This document shows, one piece after another, positions 1 through 6,071 of a DNA stretch of 16,000 nucleotides. Within the stretch, counting starts at the first letter, position 1. Each line of letters starts with the position of its first letter. The notes under the pieces are model-generated. The model ran no database searches. It saw only the letters and a program-made list of their open reading frames with translations, and was not told the origin of the DNA. Where the stretch lies: contig CAJNDS010002634.1 of assembly GCA_905221605.1 (NCBI GenBank), forward strand, positions 1,554,077 through 1,570,076, written 5' to 3'. The DNA comes from Symbiodinium natans. Taxonomy: Eukaryota; Sar; Dinophyceae; Suessiales; Symbiodiniaceae. Made by a program: the position numbers and the translations under genes.

Positions 1-53
1 CCAACATTGTGCCACCCTGCCCCCCCCCCACCCACCCACCCAAAGCCCCGGAA

Positions 54-117
54 TTGGGGTTTGGGGTTATATAGGGTTTAAGGTTTAGGGTTTAGGGCTA
101 AGGTTTTAGGGTTTACG
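54..117 (+). repeat. Degenerate TTTAGGG tract
   Basis: Units are tttaggg, tataggg, taaggtttaggg and ttttaggg; preceded by a C/CCCA-rich stretch at 18-50. Confidence 0.85.
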
Positions 118-181
118 GAGCCCGAATTAAATCCTTACACCCGTTTGCTCCCCCAGTGCATCTTGACCCCCCCTATCCCAG

Positions 182-249
182 GCACCAGCCGCCCCTGCCG
201 GCATCCAGCGTGATGTTTACCTCCAAGCAGCAGGCACTCGCCTCTGGGG
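182..249 (+). CDS. Exon candidate, alanine/proline-rich
   Basis: Acceptor is strong: CCCCCCCTATCCCAG|GCACC. The open frame reads APAAPAGIQRDVYLQ and continues to TRLW. A GT follows at 250-251 (TGGGG|GTTTTG). The exon would end in phase 2. The protein is not recognised. The fold-back element at 254-372 begins right behind it, so that element would sit in the intron. Confidence 0.35.
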
Positions 250-253
250 GTTT

Positions 254-372
254 TGGGCGTTTCCGAGAATAGGGGGGGGGGGGGGTACCGTTTTGGGGGG
301 GTCCCTTTACGGGGATTCTACTCTGTTTGGGTAGAAAAGGGGGAACCCCTATTTTGCGAAATGTTTCCCGCC
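254..372 (+). mobile_element. Fold-back element, copy A (with G14 tract)
   Basis: Left end GGGCGTTTCCGAGAATAGGGG is the approximate reverse complement of the right end around 350-372 (aacccctattttgcgaaatgtttccc). The size is about 120 bp, with no coding capacity beyond an accidental frame beginning MGVSENRG. From memory, similar GTTTCCGAxAATAGGGG sequences are common in Symbiodiniaceae genomes, but I cannot verify that here. It looks like a non-autonomous inverted-repeat element. A diverged inverted copy lies at about 560-665. Confidence 0.55.
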
Positions 373-411
373 CCAACCACACATCTCCACTGCATTCAAC
401 AGACTTGGCAG

Positions 412-558
412 GAGTCAGAAACCCAACCCAAAAACCTCCCAAAGCAGCTGCAGCTTTTGCCATGGTGCATCGACCCTATAACACCTAAACACTACACTGC
501 TACGTTGTTTCGACATCGGGCAACGAGGCATGTGCGGAGCTTGGTTCAACTAGGGATG
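412..558 (+). CDS. Exon candidate, unrecognised protein
   Basis: Acceptor CATTCAACAGACTTGGCAG|GAG. The open frame includes KNLPKQLQLLPWCIDPITPK and, later, RHVRSLVQLGMTGF before running into the next element near 560. The longer frame from 253 that contains it passes through a G14 tract and a fold-back element, so only this middle part is credible as coding. Another frame (SQKPNPKTSQSSCSFCHG) would fit the phase of the exon at 182 but stops at TAA. The 3' edge is undetermined. Confidence 0.3.
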
Positions 559-559
559 A

Positions 560-800
560 CAGGCTTTTGGGGGGGGGTTTGCAAATCGGGGATCCCTAAA
601 ATCGACCCCCCAATAGTAGGATCCCCTTATAACACAATAAGGCAGCCCCCCGAAGATCGTAAGCACCCTTATCGAACTTATATCATGGCCTTGCAAGGAC
701 CTTTTTGTCAGTGCGCCGCCTTCCCGCCCCCCCCCCCCCCCCCCTTTTTTTGTGGGGGCCCCACTACGCAAGGCCAGGTGCCCACTGTCTCTTCCTAGGG
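560..800 (-). mobile_element. Fold-back element, diverged inverted copy B, plus C18/T7 tract
   Basis: Read on the minus strand, about 575-660 gives ttataaggggatcctact, then attggggggtc and gggatccccgatttgc. It aligns with tttacggggattctactc and gggggaacccctattttgc of copy A at 254-372. The stretch 665-800 continues with a C18 run (727-744) and T7 (745-751) followed by GTGGGGGCCCCAC, a small palindrome. The outer boundary is unclear. Confidence 0.42.
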
Positions 801-821
801 TATTGATACTAGTGTATGGCT

Positions 822-904
822 TCTAAACCCTTAAACCCTCCATCCTAAACCCTAAACCCTACATCCTAAACCCTAAACCCTAAACCCCAAACCCTAAACC
901 CGAA
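822..904 (-). repeat. CCCTAAA tract
   Basis: Mixed CCCTAAA and catcctaaa units, ending 12 bases before the exon candidate at 917. Confidence 0.92.
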
Positions 905-916
905 CCGGTCTTCTAG

Positions 917-999
917 GGCATGAGCGAGGCCTTGTAGATCCCATGGTTTGCCGCTTTGCCCAGGCTCTCCTTCAAGTTTCCGAGGCATGGCTTTGGCTG
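917..999 (+). CDS. Exon candidate, helical-looking
   Basis: Acceptor CGGTCTTCTAG|GG; donor TTTGGCTG|GTTCAGGG, where the donor is also the first unit of the following telomere-like array. The length of 83 nt is two bases plus 27 codons. The peptide includes HERGLVDPMVCRFAQALLQ and WLWL and would form an amphipathic helix. A CCCTAAA array precedes it and a TTTAGGG array follows. The protein is not recognised. Confidence 0.42.
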
Positions 1000-1000
1000 G

Positions 1001-1128
1001 TTCAGGGTTCAGGGTTAAGGGTTTAGGGTTTAAAGGGTGTAGGGTGCAGGGTTTAGGGTTTAGGGTTTTAGGTTTTAGGGTTTAGGGTTTAGGGTTTAGG
1101 GTTTAGGGTTTAGGGTTTAGGGTTTAGT
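1001..1128 (+). repeat. TTTAGGG array
   Basis: Degenerate at first, then about nine perfect units, then an abrupt switch to C-type sequence at 1129. Confidence 0.95.
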
Positions 1129-1146
1129 CTAAACTCTAAGTCTTAA

Positions 1147-1366
1147 CCCTAAACCCTACACGCTAGTATGGCCTAAGCCCTAAATCTTACCCCTAAACCC
1201 TACACAATAGTATAACCGAAGTCCTATATAAATCTTAGCCCGCAACCCTACACAACAGTATAACCTAAGCCCGAAATCTTCACCCTAAACCCTACACAAT
1301 AGTATACCCTAAGCCTTAAATCTTAACCCTAAACCCCACACAATTGTAAAACCTGAGCCTTAAACT
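1147..1366 (+). repeat. 44-bp minisatellite, five copies
   Basis: Copies start near 1147, 1191, 1239, 1283 and 1327. The unit is about ccctaaaccctacacaatag followed by tataacctaagccctaaatc and ttaa. It combines two CCCTAAA units with a non-telomeric core (acacaatagtata), so it is a derived higher-order repeat. It lies directly after the switch from G-strand to C-strand repeat at 1128. Confidence 0.85.
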
Positions 1367-1557
1367 AAAGCTTTTACGGGCATAGGACTTGCACGGTTAG
1401 GGTGTATACGCTTGGGCATCGCTGAGTCAAGCCCTGAACTCAACTGAGTACCCATTGCTGTGGCTGTGATTTCTTGCAGATTTTTGCTCTACAAGGTTTG
1501 TCATGATTTACAGGGCTGGCTGAAAGGTATATCTAGCGAACCCTCGAAATCCGAAAG
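1367..1557. other. Unique stretch without clear gene
   Basis: No convincing open frame was seen. Two AG sites with good pyrimidine tracts (ttcttgcag at 1484-1492 and gatttacag near 1513) are each followed within 20 bases by a GT, which would give micro-exons of 13-16 nt. I do not call these. Confidence 0.4.
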
Positions 1558-1600
1558 GAGCCGAACGCCAAGATCCCCGCAACTCCTCGACCACCTGGTG
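1558..1600 (+). CDS. Exon candidate, proline-rich
   Basis: Acceptor CCGAAAG|GAG and donor GGTG|GTATGA. The frame reads EPNAKIPATPRPPG. It is short, with high third-position G/C in part. The stretch 1601-1806 after it contains only an unsupported 82-codon frame and one ccctagggttt motif. Confidence 0.22.
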
Positions 1601-1807
1601 GTATGAAACCACATACAAGGGGCCCAATAAGTACCAACATCATCCTGGCGCTTACAATATTTAATGGCTACCGCCAATGCCGCCGACCCCGACAGGAGGC
1701 CCTAGGGTTTACACAAACACCCCCTACATTGCGCTTACATATATCCATAGGTTCTAGAGTTCAGGGGGGGCGAAACATTGAGTCTTCACGCGCAGGGAGT
1801 TGGCGCG

Positions 1808-1890
1808 CAACCTTAAACCCTAAACCTCACACCTTAAACTGGAAACCCTGAACCCTTAAACCCCAAACTACTAAACCCTCAACCCCCTTA
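1808..1890 (-). repeat. CCCTAAA tract, degenerate
   Basis: Units cttaaaccctaaacc, ccctgaaccctt and ccccaaa, leading into the G-rich minisatellite. Confidence 0.85.
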
Positions 1891-1904
1891 ACCAGGAGAG
1901 CCGA

Positions 1905-2460
1905 ACCGGGGTGAGGTGGGGGGTAAGCGGTGATGGCGGGGGGGTGGGGGGTTGGGGGCAAGGGGTGAAGGCGGGGCGGGGCGGGGTGGGCGGGGGCGGG
2001 GGGGCGGGGGGGGGGGGGCGGGGGGGGTCCGGGCATGCACTGGAGCCCCTCAAACACTTCATTTCCAAGTAAAAGGCAAGGGGTAGGGGTGAGGTGGGGG
2101 GTAGGGGTCCGGGCATGCCCTAAACCCCTGACACACTTCATTTCCAAGTAAAAGGTCAGGGGTAGGGTGAGGTGGGGGGTAAGGGGGGGGTGAGGGCGGG
2201 GGGGGGCGGGGGGGGGGGGGGGGGCCAAGGTTGGGGGCCAGAGGCGAAGGCGTGAGAAGGGGGGAGGCGGGGGGGCAGTGGGCGGGGTGGGCGGGGTGGG
2301 CGGGGGGGGGGCGGGGGGGGGTCCGGGCATGCACTGGAGCCCCTAAAACACTTCATTTCGAAGCAAAAGGTTAGGGGGGAGGTGGGGCATGTGCTGGAGC
2401 CCCTAAGAGGGTAAGGGTGAGGTCGAGGGGGTGAGGGCGGGGGGGTTTGGGCATGAGGGC
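1905..2460 (+). repeat. G-rich minisatellite region with a conserved 60-bp block
   Basis: The region is dominated by G runs. A block containing gtccgggcatgcactggagc, then cccct, then acacttcatttccaag and taaaagg recurs at about 2028, 2108, 2321 and, shortened, 2383. Intervals differ (about 80, 214 and 62 bp) because the G-rich filler varies. Several minus-strand frames of 66-167 codons here are only poly-proline readings of the G tracts. The G-strand should form G-quadruplexes. Confidence 0.85.
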
Positions 2461-2497
2461 AAATGGGTCTTCACTGACGCCTCCCCCGCTAAAGCAG

Positions 2498-2559
2498 GGG
2501 TCGGCGGATAAACTGCGCAAACGCCCCCTTGAAATTATGTTTTCCTCCTATAGTGCCAG
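2498..2559 (+). CDS. Exon candidate, basic
   Basis: Acceptor CTCCCCCGCTAAAGCAG|GGG is strong (pyrimidine tract and CTAAA branch-like site). The frame reads GSADKLRKRPLEIMFSSYSA. Donor is GCCAG|GTGTAG. The exon is 62 nt and ends in phase 2. The protein is not recognised. Confidence 0.4.
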
Positions 2560-2670
2560 GTGTAGGTATCAGGGTGTTACTGGGTTGAGGGGGTTTAGGG
2601 GGCTTTGGGGGCTTTGGGGCTTCGGGCTACCCCCCAAACCCTAAATGTTAACCCCGTGCAATATCAAGAG

Positions 2671-2758
2671 AACCCTAAACCCTAAATCCTACACCCTCAA
2701 CCCTAAACCCTAAACCCTAAACCCTAAACCCTAAACCCTAAACCCTAAACCCTAAACC
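2671..2758 (-). repeat. CCCTAAA array
   Basis: About nine regular units at the right end, stopping at CCTGCAG. The short tract 2577-2645 before it is G-type (gggtttagggggctttgggg) then C-type. Confidence 0.95.
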
Positions 2759-2763
2759 TGCAG

Positions 2764-2859
2764 CCTCCGGGCTCAAGAGCTCTGTTTGTGGGAATCGCCT
2801 GACGCGGCTCCCGTGACGGACGCCTTAGTCAGCTGTGGCCAGGGCAGAAGAAGGGGGGG
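2764..2859 (+). CDS. Exon candidate between opposed arrays
   Basis: A CCCTAAA array runs to within five bases of the acceptor (AAACCTGCAG|C) and a TTTAGGG array starts at the proposed donor (GGGGG|GTTTAGGG). The frame includes LRAQELCLWESPDAAPVTDA and SCGQGRR. The donor could lie earlier in the purine-rich tail. The protein is not recognised. Confidence 0.35.
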
Positions 2860-2970
2860 GTTTAGGGTTTGGTGTTTAGGGTTTAGGGTTTAGGGCTTAG
2901 GGCTTAGGGTTTAGGGTTTAGGCTTAGGTTTTAGGGTTTAGGATTGGGCTGTTTAGGGTTTCGGTGTTAG
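2853..2970 (+). repeat. TTTAGGG array, degenerate
   Basis: Units TTTAGGG, CTTAGGG, TTTAGGC and TGTTAGGG. Confidence 0.92.
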
Positions 2971-3086
2971 GGTGTAGGGGTGACTTTTGGTTTGCGATGT
3001 ACCGATTCGCCAAATTCCCCGTGCACCCGGCATTTTGGAGGGGCCATCGGGGATGATATATATACCGGGGTCACCTTGGGCTGCAG
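2971..3086 (+). CDS. Exon candidate with GC donor
   Basis: Acceptor GGTGTTAG|GGT lies in the tail of the telomere-like array. The frame is open for 38 codons and includes GVTFGLRCTDSPNSPCTRHF and GGAIGDDIYTGVTLGC. The proposed donor is TGCAG|GCAAGG, a classical GC-type site; GC donors are frequent in dinoflagellates. It looks like globular protein but is not recognised. Confidence 0.42.
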
Positions 3087-3141
3087 GCAAGGCCTGTGAT
3101 TTGGGATTTCGGCTTACGGTTTCCTGTGCGCGTATATCAAG

Positions 3142-3300
3142 ATGATTAAGACGTCAGGGCCTTTTGGCGATAAGAAACCTCTTTTGCAGATGCTTTCACA
3201 AACATCCCGACACAAGCCCCTTGAACAAGGGCAGCTGCGCCTGCTTCTAGAATATTGGCCGAACTGGGAAAGAGCTCCCAAAAGGACCGAAAATTTAGAT
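3142..3300 (+). CDS. Ambiguous coding island
   Basis: Two overlapping + frames look protein-like. One reads KPLLQMLSQTSRHKPLEQG and then LRLLLEYWPNWERA. Another, from an acceptor near 3167 (GACGTCAG|GG), reads NLFCRCFHKHPDTSPLNKGS and stops at TAG. A 72-codon minus frame also spans it. I cannot decide between them. Confidence 0.25.
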
Positions 3301-3381
3301 CCACCCCCAAAACCCGAAACCCTACACCCCAAACCCCAAAATGGTCCTCCTGAAAGGCTCCTGGGGTCTCGAGGTGCTTAG

Positions 3382-3411
3382 GCAGCCCGAAAGCGGCTAA
3401 GGGAAACTCAG
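3382..3411 (+). CDS. Short exon candidate
   Basis: Acceptor CGAGGTGCTTAG|GCA, frame AARKRLRETQ, running into the CCCTGAA repeats at about 3411. No donor was identified. Weak. Confidence 0.18.
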
Positions 3412-3507
3412 CCCTGAACCCTGAACCCTAAACCCTGTACTTTATGGTTTAGGGTTTAGGGTTTAGGGCTTAGGGTTTAGGGTTTAGGGTTTAGGGTTTA
3501 GGGTTCG
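3408..3507. repeat. Opposed arrays with tiny spacer
   Basis: A C-type tract (3408-3437) is separated by gtactttatgg from a G-type array (3446-3507), so the pair forms a hairpin. Another C-type tract lies at 3303-3340. Confidence 0.93.
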
Positions 3508-3560
3508 GAAGCTCGAAACCGAACCCAGACATTGAGAAACCTGGCGGGGAGTGATCCAAG

Positions 3561-3620
3561 GTGGCAACCCACCGCAACCGTGACAGGAGCTCTTATGAAG
3601 GACTGCCGAGGGAGCTTAGG
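3561..3620 (+). CDS. Exon candidate, charged
   Basis: Acceptor GTGATCCAAG|GTGGCA, with an in-frame TGA just upstream. The frame encodes VATHRNRDRSSYEGLPRELR. The donor falls inside the first repeat unit (CTTAGG|GTTTAGG). The length is 60 nt, phase 0 to 0. The protein is not recognised. It lies upstream of the PAS exons on the same strand, so it may belong to that gene. Confidence 0.4.
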
Positions 3621-3778
3621 GTTTAGGATTTTAGGGTTTAGGGTTGAGGGTTTAGGCTTTGAGGGATCAGGGTTGAGGGCTTATTTTGAGGGATTAAGGA
3701 TGTATAGGGCATATAGCCCTGAACCCGAAAACCCTATAAAGCCTGAACCCTAAACCCCGTACTATGGGGCTTTAGGGC
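3614..3778. repeat. G-type tract then C-type tract then G unit
   Basis: 3614-3710 G-type, 3717-3757 C-type, then cccgtactatggggctttaggg, which repeats the spacer motif of 3437-3450. Confidence 0.88.
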
Positions 3779-3857
3779 ATTGCGGTGTAACCCAAAAGTC
3801 CAAAAGTCGAGGCCCTAAACGCGCCCACCTTAACTGAACACCCTTTCTTCGTCTCAG

Positions 3858-3890
3858 CCGACATGGTCTTGTCTGGCTACCCTATTGCCC
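3858..3890 (+). CDS. Short exon candidate
   Basis: The acceptor is among the best in the window (ACCCTTTCTTCGTCTCAG|CC). The frame reads DMVLSGYPIA before running into CCCTAAA repeats. The 3' edge is unclear (possible GC donor). Confidence 0.28.
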
Positions 3891-4030
3891 TAAACCCTAA
3901 ACCCCAAACGCTATAAGAACCGTAAAGTGACATTGGACCTGAGAAGGGACTGAGAAGTCAATCAGAGCTGAACGTAGAAACTTCCTGAAGCACACAACCA
4001 CCCTAAACCCTAAACCCTAAACCCTAAATC
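3886..4030 (-). repeat. Two short CCCTAAA tracts
   Basis: At 3888-3910 and 4001-4030. A further tract at 4201-4230 follows the palindrome. Confidence 0.9.
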
Positions 4031-4053
4031 CATAGGCTTCCCCCTAAACCGTG

Positions 4054-4078
4054 AGCAGTGGCTCCCCAGCCTGTTGAG
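4054..4078 (+). CDS. Short exon candidate
   Basis: Acceptor CCCCCTAAACCGTGAG|CAG; frame QWLPSLLR; possible GC donor TTGAG|GCTAAA. Short and uncertain. Stretch 3912-4000 before it holds only a weak frame (GLRSQSELNVETS, stop TGA). Confidence 0.2.
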
Positions 4079-4090
4079 GCTAAACCCTAT

Positions 4091-4200
4091 CCTAAGGGTC
4101 CATGTGCCTGAATAGGGAGTGCTTATAAGCCTTAAAGTACCTCCTATTTAAGTACTTTAGGGCCCAAGTACATAAGAATGAGGTACCTGGACCCTTAGGG
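4091..4200. mobile_element. 110-bp palindromic (fold-back) element
   Basis: cctaagggtccatgtgcct at the left end pairs with aggtacctggacccttaggg at the right end, and the inner parts (taaagtacctcctattta / taagtactttagggcc) also pair, so the whole element is an imperfect palindrome centred near 4145. It is flanked on both sides by taaaccc, so it probably inserted into or was copied within a CCCTAAA tract. It has no open frame. Confidence 0.7.
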
Positions 4201-4276
4201 TAAACCCGAAAACCTAAACCCTAAACCCTTTAAGCCCACTTGACTCCCCAAGAGCTTCACCACTGGACCCCTTGAG

Positions 4277-4351
4277 GACGAGGATAGCTTTGTCATCTGC
4301 GATGCAAAGACGAAAGGCTTTCCTATTCAGTATGTCAGCAGAGGATTCCAG
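4277..4351 (+). CDS. Exon: N-terminal half of a PAS/LOV-type domain
   Basis: The frame encodes 25 residues including SFVICDAKTKGFPI and then YVSRGFQ. This matches the start of PAS/LOV domains: a beta strand with F-V-x-x-D, then P-I-x-Y/F-x-S-x-G-F. Such domains bind flavin or other ligands and act as sensory or protein-contact modules; whether this copy binds anything cannot be seen, and the cysteine region of LOV domains is not covered. The exon is taken to start after ..CCCCTTGAG, an AG|G acceptor. An in-frame TGA lies at 4241. It ends at CAG before GAGCCG. The domain continues in frame at 5005, where the next block LFGYDASECVG follows directly. Confidence is high for the domain and lower for exact edges. 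Confidence 0.75.
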
Positions 4352-5004
4352 GAGCCGTGTCATCAGTCAGATGGTCCAAGCATGTGGTTACGGGCGATCT
4401 GGGGTTTACGTCTTCCAGCTTAGGCGGCGGAGCAGCCCCTTGATAGGCACCCCTCCCCCCATACATGGGCACCCTATTTGTGGGATTGTTCATGCATGAA
4501 TCCTACATTGTAAAGTATAAGTGGAGTGGGCATTTGTGGGCATCTTTGGTCATTGGTGAGACAATATGCCAGTGCGAGGGGTTTTGGTACAACGAACCTA
4601 CACCAAAAGTGTTGCCTATTTTCTAGCGTGATGTGATTCTGGTACGGACACTGGATTTGGATTTCTTTAAGGTTGCACAGTCAGTCCAAAATCCTTCAAG
4701 GCCAACATGTGGTGGACCCGTGGGGGCTAGCAGTTGTTGCTGAGGCTTAGGGCTTAGGGCACGGGGTTTACTGTAACCTTACTGAATAACATGGCACATT
4801 ATGTGCAAACCACGAAACATCACTGCCAAAGCTTGGTCCATGCCTGCGGTCGAGTGTCTCAAATTTAGGATTCAAGGTTTAGGATTTAGGTTTTAGGATT
4901 TAGGGTTTAGGATTTAGGGTTTAGGATTTAAGGTTTAGGATTTAGGGTTTAGGTTTGAGGGGGCGCTTTCTTTGGTTGACAGGGGCGCTTTCTATGAAAT
5001 CGAG
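4352..5004 (+). other. Intron splitting the PAS domain, containing telomere-like arrays
   Basis: This segment separates two halves of one domain and so must be intronic if the gene is expressed. It starts GAGCCG and ends ATCGAG. The exon-intron edges share AGGA (CCAGGAGCC and CGAGGACCT), so the cut could be placed at several positions; GA..AG restores the reading frame and the expected GFQ-DLFGY motif. It holds a small TTAGGG tract near 4742-4767, the alternating TTTAGGA/TTTAGGG array at 4863-4960 and a short direct repeat of ggggcgctttct at 4960 and 4983. The 4352-4740 part is unique and I see no other feature in it. Confidence 0.6.
4863..4960 (+). repeat. Alternating TTTAGGA/TTTAGGG array
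   Basis: 14-bp dimers tttaggatttaggg recur several times; it lies inside the PAS-gene intron. Confidence 0.93.
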
Positions 5005-5052
5005 GACCTCTTTGGATACGATGCATCCGAATGTGTCGGCGCGCTCGGCAAC
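5005..5052 (+). CDS. Exon: second part of the PAS/LOV-type domain
   Basis: The frame reads DLFGYDASECVG. It gives the family's L/T-x-GY-x-x-x-E-x-x-G block, which in PAS/LOV proteins immediately follows the S-x-G-F-x motif found at the end of the exon at 4277-4351. Both exons are phase 0 at the junction. The preceding bases are ATCGAG|GAC, an AG|G acceptor. After ECVG the family consensus (NCRFLQG in LOV domains) is not recognisable, so the 3' end is uncertain: a GC donor may lie just after GTCGGC at about 5040, or the exon may run on. The rest of the domain was not located. This may be a live gene or a fragment. Confidence 0.72.
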
Positions 5053-5097
5053 GAGGTCTTCGGAAGTGTACCGTTGCCACTTTGCTGCATAGGACCC

Positions 5098-5188
5098 GTA
5101 GGGTTTATATAGGGTTCAGGGTTTAGGGTTTAGGGTAGGGTTTAGGGTTTAGGGTTTAGGGTTTATAGGGTTTTGGGTAAAGGGTTAG
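5098..5188 (+). repeat. TTTAGGG array
   Basis: Mostly regular, with tataggg at the ends; its tail GGTTAG could serve as acceptor for 5189. Confidence 0.94.
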
Positions 5189-5326
5189 GTTGCGTTCGTT
5201 GGGCGCGTCGAGCGTTCCCCTTTTCAACTTCTAGGTGAGACCGAGGCTCCAGTCTCCGAGGCCCCGAAGCAAGTCCATGTCCCTCAAAGCAGCCCCCTAG
5301 ACTCGAATCTCAAATCTCCTACACCC
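5189..5326 (+). CDS. Exon candidate after the PAS exons
   Basis: The frame is open from an acceptor in the array tail (AAAGGGTTAG|GTT) to a TAA inside the next CCCTAAA array (5327-5329). It includes VAFVGRVERSPFQLLGETEA and later PKQVHVPQSSPLD. A second, better acceptor in the same frame lies at 5234 (CCCCTTTTCAACTTCTAG|GT), so the real exon may be only 5235 to about 5315. The composition (E, P, S, A) suggests a linker. It follows the PAS exons on the same strand. Confidence 0.38.
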
Positions 5327-5375
5327 TAAACCCTAAACCCTAAACCCTAAACCCTAAACCCCCCTGAACCCTAAG
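5321..5375 (-). repeat. CCCTAAA array
   Basis: About six regular units; its end CCCTAAG forms the acceptor of the 5376 exon candidate. Confidence 0.95.
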
Positions 5376-5493
5376 GTGGCCGCTAAGCATGCTCTTGGGG
5401 TCGAGAGGCTGGTATCATTAAGGTGGTCTCTGGCCGAATCCGCCCGAGCATCCCAGGATTACAGACAAGCTGAGCAGGGCCGCGCTGAACAAG
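5376..5493 (+). CDS. Exon candidate, probable coiled-coil helix
   Basis: Acceptor CCCTGAACCCTAAG|GTGG is formed by the end of a CCCTAAA array; donor AACAAG|GTGGGT is good. The length is 118 nt and only one of three frames is open. It reads VAAKHALGVERLVSLRW and then LAESARASQDYRQAEQGRAE, an alanine/glutamate-rich helix. It ends in phase 1. It lies downstream of the PAS exons and may be part of the same gene. Confidence 0.48.
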
Positions 5494-5533
5494 GTGGGTG
5501 GACGGCTTGTTGGGGGCGGGCGTGCGCGTGATC

Positions 5534-5728
5534 TTCAGGGTTTAGGGTTTAGGGTTTAGGGTTTAGGGTTTAGGGTTTAGGGGAATCGAAAGGAAGGCGG
5601 CTTTTCCAGGGATAGATTGCGAGCTTCCACAAGCCTTAGGATAGCTTTGCCTTTGGGATGCCTTTAAAGGCTTTCGATTTGTTTAGGGTTTAGGGTTTAG
5701 GGTTTAGGGTTTATGGTTTAGGGTTTAG
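5534..5728 (+). repeat. Two TTTAGGG arrays
   Basis: 5534-5583 (seven units) and 5682-5728 (six units), separated by the weak island at 5584-5680. Confidence 0.95.
5594..5680 (+). CDS. Weak coding island
   Basis: Two overlapping options: after CTTTTCCAG|G the frame reads DRLRASTSLRIALPLGC, and after CAAGCCTTAG|G it reads DSFAFGMPLK with a possible GC donor. Neither is convincing. Confidence 0.18.
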
Positions 5729-5743
5729 AAGGGACCCCACATA

Positions 5744-5863
5744 CTAGCTTGGTAGCCCAGAGGTTCCCTTTTCCCTTTTTTTGGTTCAAGGTTCCCTTAT
5801 AAAGTAGCCAACCCAAACAAAGGGCGCCCTTTTTAGAATACAGTTGCCGGGCTACCAAGCTAG
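5744..5863 (+). mobile_element. Fold-back element family 1, complete copy
   Basis: Terminal inverted repeats ctagcttggtagcccag and cgggctaccaagctag, with about 120 bp total. The interior (ttccctttt...ttggttcaaggttccctta) matches the copies at 12787 and 15950. The left end tagcccagagg resembles a tRNA A box, and ggttcaagg lies about 33 bases on, like a degenerate B box. There is no coding capacity. It lies between a TTTAGGG array and a C-type tract, probably in an intron. Confidence 0.75.
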
Positions 5864-6071
5864 CATTTTTCAACAAAGGGGGCTTGAAGGCCAACCCAAT
5901 AGAGTATCCTTAGCATGCAGAGGGGCCCTTCTCTACAAGGTACCTCCCTAAACCCGAAACGTCAAACCCTAAATTCAAGACCCCAAGCCCCCTACTGGCC
6001 CCCACATTCTCGGGTCCCTTCGCCACAAGTCCTGCGTGCACAAGGCAGCCGTACCATCACTACCTAGCATT
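5864..6071. other. Unique island with minor repeats
   Basis: It contains a degenerate CCCTAAA tract (5946-5990) and a minus-strand frame (EMLGSDGTAALCTQDL) preceded by a plausible acceptor. That frame is too short to call as a gene. At 6105-6121 a perfect 7-bp hairpin gtgtgta-aag-tacacac follows the next array. Confidence 0.3.

Noticed and set aside
253-798. 181-codon + strand frame as a single gene
   Set aside because: It passes through a G14 tract, two fold-back elements and a C18 run. Only 412-558 has coding-like sequence and a splice acceptor.
1827-2356. Several overlapping minus-strand open frames of 66-167 codons
   Set aside because: They translate G runs as poly-proline in a minisatellite; length comes from absence of stops in C-rich sequence, not coding.
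4272-4499. 75-codon frame starting MRTRIALSS over the PAS exon
   Set aside because: It is an out-of-frame shadow of the PAS exon, which has clear family motifs in another frame.
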